Shown here: positions 53,347 to 63,088 of the stretch, piece by piece
Position numbering within the stretch: position 1 is the stretch's first letter
How the letters are laid out: every line of letters begins with the position of its first letter
Assembly: GCA_965242975.1 (NCBI GenBank)
Contig: CBDETS010000007.1
Coordinates: 4,464,001 to 4,528,000 of the forward strand
Direction: 5' to 3'
DNA: 64,000 nt
Origin: JAPPHA01 sp965242975
GTDB lineage: Bacteria; Pseudomonadota; Alphaproteobacteria; Rhodobacterales; Rhodobacteraceae
The notes under the pieces: model-generated
Databases searched by the model: none
Seen by the model: only the letters and a program-made list of their open reading frames with translations
Told to the model about the DNA's origin: nothing
Made by a program: the position numbers and the translations under genes

Positions 53347-53638
53347 CCCGTGACGCACGCCGAGGGACGGAGCAGGGGAAAGGCCAACGTTCGTTGGCTG
53401 ATTGACTGCTGCCGTTGCAGCAGGAATGGCGGACCGATCAGCGATCCTGCCAGTTTTGCCTCGGGGCTCGCCCCCGGGCAATGGCATTCGGATAGACCTG
53501 GATCTTCGACGGCTCTCTTTCTCGACCCGTAACGCTTTGATTCGACGACCCCGAATCCCCTGGCGGAACAATGTTCAAAGGGGGGTACCAAGCGATCGCA
53601 AATGTGCATGCTGTGCTCGTCACTCTGGAGCACATGCG

Positions 53639-54680
53639 ATGGATCCGCGAATCACGGCCCTGCAATCGACCACCTTTTCCGGCCGCCGGCTGACCCGGCG
53701 TCAGCTCGCCGAGATCCAGGAGACGGTTGAGCAGTTTCCGAACGAGAGCCGCAACGAATTGTGCAAGATCATCTGCGAGCATCTCGACTGGGTGACGGCC
53801 AAGGGCGACTACAAGGTGGGAGCCTTCATGGGAATGCTGGAGCACCTCGAGCGGCACGGTATCCTGCGTCTGCCTGAGAAGCGGCGGAACATGGTCCGGG
53901 CGAACGGAGACAAACCGGTCCGGAGTTCGGCATCGGACCCCGCGCCGCCGGTTTCGGCGCCGCTCAAGGAGTTGCAGCCCCTGGGCCTCGAGGTGGTCAC
54001 GGACACCGGGGGACGCCAGTTGTAAAATGCCTTCGTGGACCGTCACCACTATCTCGGCTACCGCCGTCCCTACGGGGCGCACATCCGCTACTTCCTGACG
54101 GATTGCCGGGGCCGCAGGCTGGGCTGCCTGTTGTTCGACGCGTCGGCCAGGTCGCTGCCGTGCCGGGAACGCTGGATCGGATGGACCGACCGCACCCGGC
54201 ACCTCGTGGTGGCCAATTCGCGATGGCTTGTGTTCCCTGGGTAATTTCGAAGAACCTTGCCTCCTGTGGCCTGTCACTGGCGATGCGGCGCCTGGGTGAT
54301 GACTGGCAGGAACTGAATGGCTACAGGCCAGTCCTGTGCGAGACCTTCGTCGAGGAGGGTCGCTTCAGGGCCACGTGCTACCGTGCCGCCAACTGGGAAC
54401 GCATCGGCGCGACCGGCGGCGACAAGGGCAAATCCATCAAGGGTGTCTACGTGCTCCCGTTGTGCGCAAACAGCAGGGAAGTCCTGCGCGGTGAACGCGA
54501 TGTGGCACGGCCCGCGAAACCGCCGAGCCGGGCCGAACGCGGGCGCTCGGGCGGCAGCGACCGCCGTTTCACCCGTCAGTGGGAGATGCTGGTCGCCTCC
54601 GCCACCGCCGTGGCGGAGCGCGAGGATGCCCGCTGGCAGAAACGCCGCCGCGTGTTCAGCACCCTGTTGATCATGCTGTT
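53639..54680 (+). pseudogene. DruA-like DUF4338 domain protein, broken
   Basis: DUF4338 is the domain of DruA in the Druantia antiphage system and also occurs next to transposases. Frame one: FSGRRLTRRQLAEIQETVEQ-FPNESRNELCKIICEHLDW, then GILRLPEKRR, then an in-frame TAA at 54023-54025. Same frame after the stop: VDRHHYLGYRRPYGAHIRYF, GRRLGCLLFDASARSLPCRE and RWIGWTDRTRHLVVANSRWL-VFP. A lost base near 54240 moves it to another frame: WVISKNLASCGLSLAMRRLG-DDWQELNGYRPVLCETFVEE, GRFRATCYRAANWERIGATG. Conserved HYLG, RWIGWTD and FRxTCYRAANW blocks of the family are all present. One stop and one frameshift make it non-functional. Confidence 0.85.
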
Positions 54681-55816
54681 CGTCTTCCGTCTGGGTCGTC
54701 GCCCTGCGCCGGCAGGGCTATCGTGCGACGCTCTGCGAGCTGTGGGAACAATGCCAGCAGTCCGGCATCGCCCTGCCGCAGGACGAGCCGCCGGCAGCGT
54801 CCTCGGCCAGCGAGGCGCGCGAGAAGCTCGACGAGGCCGCCTTCAAGACCCTGCACAGGGGAGATCCTCGCCCACGGTCCCGACGATCCCCTGTGGAAGG
54901 GACACTGCGTCTTCGCTGTCGACGGATCGAAGATCACCCTGCCGCGGGAACTGCTGCGCTCGGGGTCCCGCACCCCGAACGACGGTGCCCACTACCGCCA
55001 GGGCATGATCAGCACCCTCTATCGGCTGCACAGCCGCATGCCCGTAGACGTCGACCTCTTCAGCCACGAGAATGAACGCGCGGCCGCCCTCACCCATCTC
55101 GACCATGCCGCCGAAGGCGATGTCATCGTCTACGACCGGGGATACTGGTCCTTCGCGATGGCCCTGCTCCACAACCTGCGCAGGCTGAACTTCGTCTTCC
55201 GCATCCAGAACAATGCCCCGCCTTCGACGCCTTCATCGCCGCACGGGAGCGTGACCGCATCATCACCCTCAAGGAGCCCGGGGACGCGACCGAACTGCGC
55301 GGACGGAGCCTGCGCATCCGCCTGGTCAAATACACCGCCGCCGACACCGGGTACTGTCTCGCAACATCCCTGCTCGACAGCCGTTACACCGTTCAGGCAC
55401 TCTCGGACCTCTACCACGGGCGCTGGCAGGTCGAGGAGGGATACAAGACCGGAAAGGACGTGATCGAGAGCTTCCACGCGAAGTCCGAACGCGGCGTGCG
55501 CCAGGAACTCCATGCCGCCTTCACGCTGGTCGCCCTCGCACGACTGTTCACCAACCGGTGCGACCATGACATCAAACACGATGCCAACGATGGTGATGAC
55601 CAGTCAGCCATGCGCACCAACGTCAAGAACGGGATGAGACTGTCGGGGCGCGAGATCGAGGCCATGTTCCTCAGGCCGAGCCAGATGGTCGCCCAATCCG
55701 TCGAGCGGATCATGACCGGCCTCTCACGATGCATCCAGCGCGAGAGGCCCGGACGAAGCTACAAAAGGGAATCCAGGCAACCACGGAGCAAGTGGCAGAA
55801 ACGACGCACAGCCTGA
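54560..55816 (+). pseudogene. IS4-family DDE transposase, multiply frameshifted
   Basis: Continues from the DruA-like part with RRFTRQWEMLVASATAVAER and VFSTLLIMLFVFRL, then in shifted frames LRRQGYRATLCELWEQCQQS, then HGPDDPLWKGHCVFAVDGSK-ITLPRELLRSG (first catalytic Asp in VDGSK), GDVIVYDRGYWSFAMALLHN (second Asp in YDRGY) and, after another shift, YHGRWQVEEGYKTGKDVIES-FHAKSERGVRQE, giving the Y-x-x-RWxxEExYKxxK element with the catalytic Glu. Shifts near 54690, 54855 and 55215. All DDE residues are readable but not in one frame, so it is dead. Confidence 0.85.
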
Positions 55817-55834
55817 CAGAACCAGACCACGATC

Positions 55835-55876
55835 AAGCCCCCGGCTTCCGGAATAACACCCGAAGCACGGGGGCTT
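55835..55876. other. strong stem-loop after the transposase remnant
   Basis: AAGCCCCCGGCTTC and GAAGC-A-CGGGGGCTT form a 14-bp stem with one bulged A and a 13-base loop. No T run follows on either strand, so it may be an element end or structural signal rather than an intrinsic terminator. Confidence 0.6.
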
Positions 55877-56201
55877 CCTTGTCCGAACGACAAAAATCCT
55901 TGTCCGAATGCAATTGGCTGGAACCCTGGTGCGGTCGAAGCGCTGCCCGGACCGGCTGGTCCGGACATCAACCGAACGAAACCATGTGAGTCTCCGTTCC
56001 ATCCGCCGCGGACTTGATGACCAGCCTCCACCATTTCCCGAAAAAGTCTGCCCAGAATCCTGGACTGTGGGTCGCGTCCTGACAGAACCAATCACCCCCG
56101 TCGACCTGCAGATGCGCATGATTCGCTGACTGACCCGCATCGGCACCGTCGTTCCAGCCAACGTTGAATCCGGAAGGATTCCTCGATTCAAGACAGGCTC
56201 A

Positions 56202-56318
56202 TTACGCCTCCAACAGCATCTTCCGCACGTCCTGCCATTCAGTCTCATTCAACTCGAACAGGCTCGCCACATGGCGTTTCTGAACGATCATGCCGGTGTT
56301 GACAGGAATCGGGTCCAT
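56202..56318 (-). pseudogene. HIT-domain remnant
   Basis: A 38-codon frame MDPIPVNTGMIVQKRHVASL and FELNETEWQDVRKMLLEA then stop. It matches the 'PGHTLVIPKRHVASLFELTxEEW' core of HIT-family nucleotide hydrolases but lacks the HxHxH site and everything else, so it is a relic. The rest of 55880-56526 shows nothing recognisable. Confidence 0.6.
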
Positions 56319-56526
56319 GGGACGTGACGTAACAGCAATTCAGGTTGTCGAACAGGACGTCACCGTGCAACCTTGATCTGTTGCGAAATGCGCAATCGCT
56401 CTGGAGATTCAATGAATTCGAAATGCACTATTCGCCGTTCGCGCAGCACGCGACGCGTTTGAATTGTTGGGGCGAAGTGGATTCGAATCGAGGACTTGAG
56501 CCCTGGGAACCAGCGGCCTCGCGATA

Positions 56527-58554
56527 TCAGGCCGGCAGTTCGCGCCTCTGTTCGGCGATGAGGAACTTCAGTTTCCTGTTCGGTTTCATCGACGGCAACG
56601 GGCTGAACCCGAGCTTATAGTTCGGGGGGGACACTTCGACGTTGAAGTAATGCGCAACCATCAGCACGTTGACGGCCAGCTGCAAGTCCATCCAGCGGCT
56701 GCCGAGACAGGTGTGCGTGCCCAGCCCGTACGGCGCATATCCGGGGCTGTTGTGTTCATTGCGCGGTGGCAGGTAGCGGTCGATGTCGAACGAGAAGGGG
56801 TCAGGGAAGACATCCGGCATGTAGTGCGGAGCCGTCTGGGCGATGTAAAGCCGCGACCCTACCGGCAATTCGTAGCCCTCGACGATGCATGAATTCATCA
56901 CATCCCGCAGGGACATCGGGACGATCGGGTACATGCGCAGGCACTCCATGAGAAAGCGGCGGGTGACGTCAATCGCAGTGGGGGTGAAGGCGTCTCCACT
57001 CGGGTCACCGTTCTCGAACAGCGCGTCCGCTTCGTTGCGGATTCTCTCGTAAAGCGCGGGCTGGGACGCCATGGCGTAAAGCGCGAAGCTGAAAGCATCG
57101 CCGAGATACACGCTGGCGATCAATGCCGCCGAAAGGGCGAAGCGCAGGTTCGACTCGGGCATCAGTTGCGGATCGCTCGCGTGCAGGCTGAGCAGGTCAT
57201 CCGCAAGGACCCGCGGACAACCGGCCCGCTGGGCCGGTGTATGAAGGCCCTGAACCCGCTCCATCAATGTGTCGACCGATTTCGCTCGGCGTTTCATGCC
57301 GAAAGTGTTCAGCATGAACTTGGGAAGAACCTTCAATATGTGAACGTTGAGCGCGCGCTCCTTGTAGGTCATCACATCATCGAAGATGTCCTGTGAATCG
57401 ATGCTGATGAAGAGTGGCGACAGCTGCGCGTTGATCATGCGCCGGCACAGGCGCGTTGCCGGGAAGCGATCGCCAACCGTCCAGTCCGCCATGAACTCCC
57501 GGCCATGATGATAGACCTGGTCCAGCTGGTCCGCCAGCCTCCTGCGCGAATAAGCCGGCGAGAGAGCCTTGCGCAGCCGGAAGTGATCGGCGCCGTCCAG
57601 GGAAGGCAATACGCCGTGGGCACCGTACGCCTTCTCGAAATCGGAAAAATAATTCATGGATCTCAGGTGTGTCCGCCCCTTCCGGTGTGCCCAGCGGTTG
57701 GTCTGCGGCCCGGCGAGGAAGATCATCGGTTTCCCGAACGGCCGGCGGACCTCGAACACGGGACCGTATTCTTGTGCAAGATCCGCAAAGAGGGCTGGAA
57801 TGTTGCCGGCGCGCAAATACCGATTGAGCAACAGCCGATGCAGCGAGACCGGCGGAATTTTCTTGGTCAGGGCCGAACGCCGAAGCATCGGATTGGCGAT
57901 GGTTTGTTGGACCGCATCGGCTATGGAACGGCCAATCAGGTCCATCTTGCAGATCAGGTCGATACGCTTTTCGTTCTCTTCATCGAGGTCGAATATGAAG
58001 CGGAACACGTCGCAGGAATTGACGAGGCAAACGACAATGACGTCTCTCGGATCGGGAATCGCGTTGGTAAAGATAATCTCGCTGATGCGCGCCTTGATGA
58101 ACTGGCTTGCGGTTTCTTCCCGGGCGTTTTCGCGCCGGCCCGCGTGCTGGCTGGCAGGCCCCAGCGTCCAGAAGTCGCCGTTGTGGTGTGTAAGGACATT
58201 TAACTCCACCAGCCGGTCCAGCGTCGAATCGATGATTTTCTCCGCATGGAGAGTGAGCCGTTCGATCCAGTATCGGGCGTCCCGTTGAGACGGTTCTTTC
58301 GCGATCTCCTTCAGTATCGGGTCCAGGACAGGGCTTCCGGTTTCCGCAGAGTCCACCACGTGGAGCGATTTCATGTCCGTATCGACGCGCGACAGGAGGG
58401 AGAGTTCGGCAAGTACCGCGCCCACCACGGCACAATTCAAGGCCCAGCCGGGCACCTGATGAAAGTAGCCGTTCTGTTCGTTGAGGAGCATCAGGATGAG
58501 CTCGTCGGGCAAACTTAGCGGCTGGGTTGCCAAGCCTTCGGCGGTATCAGGCAT
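56527..58554 (-). CDS. cytochrome P450 with N-terminal GPP34 (GOLPH3-like) domain
   Basis: A 675-residue fusion. Residues about 10-220 look like a GPP34 domain: LPDELILMLLNEQNGYFHQV, LNCAVVGAVLAELSLLSRVD, the acidic VVDSAETGSPVLDPILKEIA, YWIERLTLHAEKIIDSTLDR-LVELNVL, the usual GPP34 order. From about 230 a P450 follows: HFRLRKALSPAYSRRRLADQ (C helix), ExxR at Glu537/Arg540 (ECLRMYP), and the haem loop YGLGTHTCLG with ligand Cys616. The I helix reads VYLGDAFSFALY (Gly485-Asp486-Ala487), so the usual Thr of the acid-alcohol pair is absent. GPP34 proteins bind phosphoinositide or acidic lipid, suggesting membrane recruitment and a lipid substrate. Next to a sterol-methyltransferase-like gene. 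Confidence 0.85.
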   Translation of the reverse strand: MPDTAEGLATQPLSLPDELILMLLNEQNGYFHQVPGWALNCAVVGAVLAELSLLSRVDTDMKSLHVVDSAETGSPVLDPILKEIAKEPSQRDARYWIERLTLHAEKIIDSTLDRLVELNVLTHHNGDFWTLGPASQHAGRRENAREETASQFIKARISEIIFTNAIPDPRDVIVVCLVNSCDVFRFIFDLDEENEKRIDLICKMDLIGRSIADAVQQTIANPMLRRSALTKKIPPVSLHRLLLNRYLRAGNIPALFADLAQEYGPVFEVRRPFGKPMIFLAGPQTNRWAHRKGRTHLRSMNYFSDFEKAYGAHGVLPSLDGADHFRLRKALSPAYSRRRLADQLDQVYHHGREFMADWTVGDRFPATRLCRRMINAQLSPLFISIDSQDIFDDVMTYKERALNVHILKVLPKFMLNTFGMKRRAKSVDTLMERVQGLHTPAQRAGCPRVLADDLLSLHASDPQLMPESNLRFALSAALIASVYLGDAFSFALYAMASQPALYERIRNEADALFENGDPSGDAFTPTAIDVTRRFLMECLRMYPIVPMSLRDVMNSCIVEGYELPVGSRLYIAQTAPHYMPDVFPDPFSFDIDRYLPPRNEHNSPGYAPYGLGTHTCLGSRWMDLQLAVNVLMVAHYFNVEVSPPNYKLGFSPLPSMKPNRKLKFLIAEQRRELPA

Positions 58555-58733
58555 CGGCGGTCTCCCGGATTCTGAATCCGCGATGCGGCACGGAACGGAT
58601 GTGTTTCGATTCCGGCATCACGGGCTGTATCACGCTACGGACATGGCGATACCTGTTGCCATACCCCGACCTCTGTAACCCGTTACGCCATCCTGCCCGT
58701 CTCCAGGCCATTGGGTTCGGCGCCGACCGGCGC

Positions 58734-59822
58734 TCAAGCGGGTTTCCGGGCCAGGAAGCAGTACAGAGGCGTGAAGGTTCCGGTTCTGCCGCCCGCGACA
58801 TAAGCTCTGGCAGTCCGGTCCATGAACCGGACAACTTCCGCAGAGCTTTTCGGGAACACATTCAGCACCTCGCCCACCTTCACGATTCCGATGTGAACCT
58901 TACGGCCCAACGGAATCGTGCGCAAGGCGCGGCCCAGAGATCCATCCCGGTACTCCAAAGGTCGGTACCATGGCGTGGACGGTCCCTCCGTGATGCCAAG
59001 GTCCGCGCTCTCGATGACGTGAAACCCGACCGATTCGAGCGCGCTGTCAACTTCGTCCATCGTCGCGATATCCCGGAGGGCGACACCGCGCATCAACTCC
59101 TGTTCGATGGCCGCATGTTGGCTGTCGTTCGGGTCGAACTTGCCCGTCATGCACATTTCCTGGCCCCAGAAGAGAGCCCCGGGTTTCAGCACGCGGAATA
59201 TTTCCGCGAATGCGCCCGCCTTGTCCGGTGCATGGCATGTGGATTCGATGGCGTAAGCCCGGTCGAATGTGTGGTCGTCAAAGACGCTCATGTCCATGAA
59301 ATCGGACTCAATGCAGTCGACCAGACTGCCGAGCCCCGCATCGGCATTCAGTGACCGCGCCTTTTGCAACTGGACTTCGCTATTGTTGACCCCGACGACC
59401 CGGACACCGGCCTCCCGGACGACTCGGCGCATCGGGCCACCGATACCGCAACCGACATCGACGACCGTCATTCCTTCCGTCAATTCCAGCTTGGCGATCA
59501 TCAACCGCTGGTGCCGGATTTTGGCTTCGCTCAGGCTCTCCCCAGGCTTCAGGGGCGCGAAGTGCAGGGATTCACCCCAACCGAACACCATGAATTCGTT
59601 GCACAGATCATAGTATTCCCTGACGGTTTCAGCGTGGTTGTTCTCGCCCTGCGCAGCATTTTCGGAGAGCGCCCTGTCGGTCCCGCCGTCGACGCGTTTC
59701 ACGCGATGGGCGACATTCGACCCGCGGTAGGCGGTCTTCAGGCCTCGGGACAATTCGCTGAGTTTCAAGGCGTGACCAGTTCTTTGGCTTCGGTGCGACG
59801 CACAAACCGCCGCATGGCGCAA
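58734..59822 (-). CDS. sterol 24-C-methyltransferase-like SAM methyltransferase
   Basis: A 362-residue methyltransferase with the signature regions of eukaryotic sterol C-24 methyltransferases. Region I: YYDLCNEFMVFGWGESLHFA (70-89; family YDxxTxxYExGWGxSFHF). SAM motif: VDVGCGIGGPMRRV (121-134). Region III: AIESTCHAPDKAGAF (191-205; family IEATCHAP), and the acceptor-side LEYRDGSLGRALRTIPLGRK tail. Plant tocopherol or cycloartenol methyltransferases share the fold, but the GWGxSxHF plus TCHAPD combination is SMT-like. The annotated start is a TTG; a TTG at 59768 is equally possible. It precedes the P450 gene by 179 bp on the same strand. Substrate presumed a sterol or other side-chain-bearing polycyclic lipid. 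Confidence 0.85.
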   Translation of the reverse strand: MRHAAVCASHRSQRTGHALKLSELSRGLKTAYRGSNVAHRVKRVDGGTDRALSENAAQGENNHAETVREYYDLCNEFMVFGWGESLHFAPLKPGESLSEAKIRHQRLMIAKLELTEGMTVVDVGCGIGGPMRRVVREAGVRVVGVNNSEVQLQKARSLNADAGLGSLVDCIESDFMDMSVFDDHTFDRAYAIESTCHAPDKAGAFAEIFRVLKPGALFWGQEMCMTGKFDPNDSQHAAIEQELMRGVALRDIATMDEVDSALESVGFHVIESADLGITEGPSTPWYRPLEYRDGSLGRALRTIPLGRKVHIGIVKVGEVLNVFPKSSAEVVRFMDRTARAYVAGGRTGTFTPLYCFLARKPA

Positions 59823-60245
59823 GGGCCATAATCGCGCATGGACATGAGCCCGAGCCCGACGTCGGGAAGCCGGCAGTTAGTCCGAGGGGAGCTGTTCGCC
59901 TCGCTTGTTGTGGAGTGGTTCCCGACCCGTCGAGCGGTTTCCGGGACCATTATAGCAAGCACCTTCGGCATCGCAATTGCCTATTCAGACGGGGGCAGGG
60001 CCGATTTCCGTTTGTTTTGATCGGTTTATGTCTCGGGCTGAACTCTTGCCTTCAGTCCGTCCACGCCGACGCCGGACCGGAAGACGCGCCGGTGCCACGG
60101 CCGCCCGAAACGAAACCCGTAAGCCCCGATCGATGAGGCAAACGAGTACGCGTGCACACGATCAACAGAAATCAGCCCATGGCCGTGTTCATTCTGAACT
60201 GACAGGGAACGCGTCACGAAAGGTGTTGGCCGGGCCAACTTCTGT
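59823..60245. other. 423-bp intergenic stretch
   Basis: Separates the SMT-like gene from the FAD enzyme gene on the same strand. No frame with a known motif and no strong hairpin were found; it may hold a promoter for the SMT-P450 pair. Confidence 0.45.
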
Positions 60246-61604
60246 TCACGCCTTCCTGAAACGCCAGCCATGCATTATGCGCCCGTAGTAATTGAACCAC
60301 TTCTTCGCTTCCGAATCCCGAAACGGATAGTCCGCCCCGATCTGTCTTGCCGTGACGAGACCAGTTACGAAACAGGTCTCCTGGCTGTTGATCAGGGTAT
60401 GAGCGCCGCAGTGCCATGTTCGTCGCTTGCCCTGAACCAGGCGGAACAGATGGATGAGAAAGGTGACGTGGCGCACATCGTGGACGACGTGCTGAAACCA
60501 CCACGTCTTGACGATCTTGGATTCGTCAATTCGGCTGATCGGATTGTAGGTCACGAGGCATGGCTTGTCCGACCGTTTCGCCCATGGTTGCTGATTGTGC
60601 ATGATGTAGGTGATTTCGTAGTTGTCCGGTCTGGCACCGTACTGCTCGATATGGTTGCTTCGTACGGCGAGCGGTCGGGTGGCATTGTCCGGAAGAACCG
60701 TGGCGTCGGAGTGAACGACTGCATGGTTGTGCAGTTCGCTCTCGTAGCGGACCGAAGTGAGAAGAATCCTCTCCAGAAAGGTGGGCCGGTCCAGGATCAT
60801 CAGCGTCTGGTTGGCATTGCACGCGAAGATCACGTCATCAAACGTTTCCGTCGTTCCGTTCTCGTCCTCGACGATGACCTGGGACGAGTTCCGGCGCACC
60901 TTTCGTACCGGCCGGCTCAGGTAGATCCTGTCCCGAAAATCTTCCGACATGTTTTCGTAGATTCTGCGCGAACCCCGGTCCCAGGTACGCATCGGGGTCG
61001 CGGATTCGATGTCAAAGAATTCGAGATACCGGGCGAACATGGATGCGGGCATGTCGAAGACGTTCGTGGCCATCAGGAAGTTGACGAACATGGGCTTCAG
61101 TATCTTGTAGCGGAAGTCTCCGGAGAACCCGCCCATGTTGAGGACCGTGCCCATGCTGACGTAGTTGAACGGGTTGAGGGCATTGAGAAATCTCGACCTT
61201 GAGCGGTTGAGGCGGCCAAACCATTTCAGGCGCCCCAGGAGCCTCTGGAATTTCTCGATTTCAGGTTGCAACTGCCGCCCCAGGTCAGAGTCGAAATCGT
61301 GTGCGTAAATCCCTTCCCGGTACCTCACGCTGTAGCTGAACCGGGTATCAACGAGTTCGATACCGTGTTGTTGCATGAAGAGGACAACGTGGTGGTAAAC
61401 CGACGGGATGCACGCGGTGACGGAAACGTCGAACGGTATCGACGTACCATTGTTCTGAGGCATTTCGGCCGTGATGGCGTTACCGCCGATACGGTCCAGC
61501 GCTTCAAACAGCCGAAAATCGAAACGATCCGGGTGATGATGCAATGCCCAGGCTGCGCCCAGTCCCGAGATTCCCGCCCCGACGATGGCAACTCTTCTCG
61601 GCAT
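60246..61604 (-). CDS. FAD-dependent amine-oxidase-like oxidoreductase
   Basis: About 452 residues, starting at ATG (MPRRVAIVGAGISGLGAAWA) after a GAAGAG-like site; a TTG directly precedes it. N-terminal FAD motif GxGxxG then LFEALDRIGGNAITAEMP (acidic ribose contact and RIGG motif). Mid-protein DRGSRRIYENMSEDFRDRIY and DVIFACNANQTLMILD are the typical NAD(P)-binding/FAD amine-oxidase features, and the end TCFVTGLVTARQIGADYPF is the C-terminal FAD loop. It resembles the flavoproteins found with cyclopropane-fatty-acid-type methyltransferases (desaturation or oxidation at a lipid chain). In context it may set or remove a double bond linked to the methylation by the SMT-like enzyme. Confidence 0.85.
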   Translation of the reverse strand: MPRRVAIVGAGISGLGAAWALHHHPDRFDFRLFEALDRIGGNAITAEMPQNNGTSIPFDVSVTACIPSVYHHVVLFMQQHGIELVDTRFSYSVRYREGIYAHDFDSDLGRQLQPEIEKFQRLLGRLKWFGRLNRSRSRFLNALNPFNYVSMGTVLNMGGFSGDFRYKILKPMFVNFLMATNVFDMPASMFARYLEFFDIESATPMRTWDRGSRRIYENMSEDFRDRIYLSRPVRKVRRNSSQVIVEDENGTTETFDDVIFACNANQTLMILDRPTFLERILLTSVRYESELHNHAVVHSDATVLPDNATRPLAVRSNHIEQYGARPDNYEITYIMHNQQPWAKRSDKPCLVTYNPISRIDESKIVKTWWFQHVVHDVRHVTFLIHLFRLVQGKRRTWHCGAHTLINSQETCFVTGLVTARQIGADYPFRDSEAKKWFNYYGRIMHGWRFRKA

Positions 61605-62008
61605 CAATTCACTCTTCGTTTCGTTTGTCGCTTGTGCATTACCACCTTACGCAAACTCCTTGAACGAACGTTTACATGGTCCCCGGCCGTCAGGCGGGGG
61701 TACGGATCGGTGAAACCGGGAAGTTTGCGCGCCGGGTCCCTGTCCTCGGAGCCAGGAAAGAAACGCGGCCGGACCGAAACGACCGAAGATTCACGGATCC
61801 GCTGCGCGCCGGTCTCACGTCCGGCTCTCCTGGCGTTCGTGCGAGACACCCGGTCCCGCGAGGGTCCGCGCTGCGGATTCACGGGAGACGGGGCCGAATG
61901 CCGTACAGGCAACGTGCAAATGGTTGAAGTTTTCGCACTTTGACTGATTCACGGGATTCATTAAGGTGCCGCCGGGGTTTCAGGAAAGGCAAGCGTGCCG
62001 ACGAGATC
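61605..62008. other. divergent promoter region between FAD enzyme and Rieske genes
   Basis: About 400 bp with an AT-richer ACTTTGACTGATTCACGGGA near 61940. The Rieske frame can be extended to a TTG at 61940 but the added 23 residues are basic and unlike the family. No operator palindrome stands out. Confidence 0.4.
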
Positions 62009-63088
62009 ATGGGGACAGGCGAGTCCAGGGACGAGGAACATCGGGCAGAACCAGATCCGCTGAGTTCACATGCGAGCGGACACAACGGTTCCGACCGGCT
62101 GTTTCCGTTTCCGGAAGGCTGGTATTTCATTGCCAGCCGCATGACCATCGAGAAAGACAGGCTGATCCGGAAAACCTGGCTCGGTGAGGAAATCGTCGTC
62201 TGGTGCAACGAAGACGGAGACATCTGCGTGGCCGATGCGACCTGTCCGCACCTGGGGTCCGACCTGGGACCGGAGGCCGGAGGGTTGGTGCGCAACGGTT
62301 GCCTCGTCTGCCCGTTTCACGGGTTCGAATACGATGTTACCGGAAAATGCGTCGCAACGCCCTATGCGCCTCCACCGAAGACCGCCAGGCTGAAGGTTTT
62401 CGAGACGTGCGAAATCCTGGGTCTCGTCTTTGCCTGGCGGGGAGCCGGAGGCAGGCCGCCGCAATGGCATGTTCCAGCGCCGCCACCGGATGAAGCAAAC
62501 TGGAGCGGCATGGAAATGCGCACCATCCGGTTTTCAGGGCATCCCCAGGAGACGACCGAGAATTCCGTCGACCTCGGACACCTCCGTTACGTGCACGGTT
62601 ACGGCAACGTGAAAAGGACTGCCCCGCTGTCGATCGACGGTGCCTCGCTCACGAGCTGCTTCAACTTCAAGCGCACCCGAACATTCGCCGGGGTTACCTT
62701 CTTCCGGTATGATGTATCGGTGGTCGCCAATGTGCACGGGCTTGGTTATTCCTTTGTCGAGGTTCGCGAGCATTCGATCGACATGCTGACTCGGCTGTGG
62801 GTGCTTGCGACACCGGTCAATGATGAGACCGTTGAAATGACGCTTGTCAGCCAGGTACGCAAACTCGACAGTCCCAAAAGACCGATCGCCGGTATGCGTT
62901 TCCTTCCCGTGCGTCTGCGCACCCGTATCATGAACAGGATCATGATCGTGTCCCAAATGCGGGATGTCATGCAGGATGTCGTCATCTGGAGCCGGAAACG
63001 GTATCGGTCCCGACCTCTTCTCTGCAGTTCCGACGGTGAGATCATCAAGTTTCGGCGCTACTGCGAACAGTTCTACCCGAAAGCCTGA
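62009..63088 (+). CDS. Rieske [2Fe-2S] non-haem iron oxygenase (KshA/Neverland/sterol-demethylase-like)
   Basis: A 359-residue oxygenase. Rieske cluster ligands are Cys79-His81 (DATCPHLGSDLG) and Cys101-His104 (LVCPFHGFEYD). The mononuclear iron site is ENSVDLGHLRYVHGYG: Asn185/Asp188, His191 and His196, the ENxxDxxHxxxxH pattern of steroid-type oxygenases (KshA, DAF-36/Neverland, bacterial SdmA). Length and the PFPEGWYFIASRM opening agree with that group; there is no ring-hydroxylating beta subunit. It needs a separate ferredoxin/reductase, not seen here. The combination with an SMT-like enzyme and P450 suggests oxidation of a sterol or related lipid. Start ATG at MGTGESRDEE. Confidence 0.9.
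   Translation: MGTGESRDEEHRAEPDPLSSHASGHNGSDRLFPFPEGWYFIASRMTIEKDRLIRKTWLGEEIVVWCNEDGDICVADATCPHLGSDLGPEAGGLVRNGCLVCPFHGFEYDVTGKCVATPYAPPPKTARLKVFETCEILGLVFAWRGAGGRPPQWHVPAPPPDEANWSGMEMRTIRFSGHPQETTENSVDLGHLRYVHGYGNVKRTAPLSIDGASLTSCFNFKRTRTFAGVTFFRYDVSVVANVHGLGYSFVEVREHSIDMLTRLWVLATPVNDETVEMTLVSQVRKLDSPKRPIAGMRFLPVRLRTRIMNRIMIVSQMRDVMQDVVIWSRKRYRSRPLLCSSDGEIIKFRRYCEQFYPKA

Larger units (their letters stand above)
53639..55816 (+). mobile_element. decayed transposon-like unit: DruA (DUF4338) domain followed by IS4-type DDE transposase
   Basis: The whole unit reads in one direction through at least five lesions. It begins with a DUF4338/DruA-type protein and runs on without a break into a DDE transposase of the IS4 group. 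I see no clean terminal inverted repeats; a strong stem-loop lies just past the 3' end. Components are listed separately. Confidence 0.75.

Noticed and set aside
56455..56520. tRNA-like GGATTCGAATC near the P450 gene
   Set aside because: The TTCGAAT loop has no matching 5-bp stem, and no anticodon or D arm can be folded on either strand.
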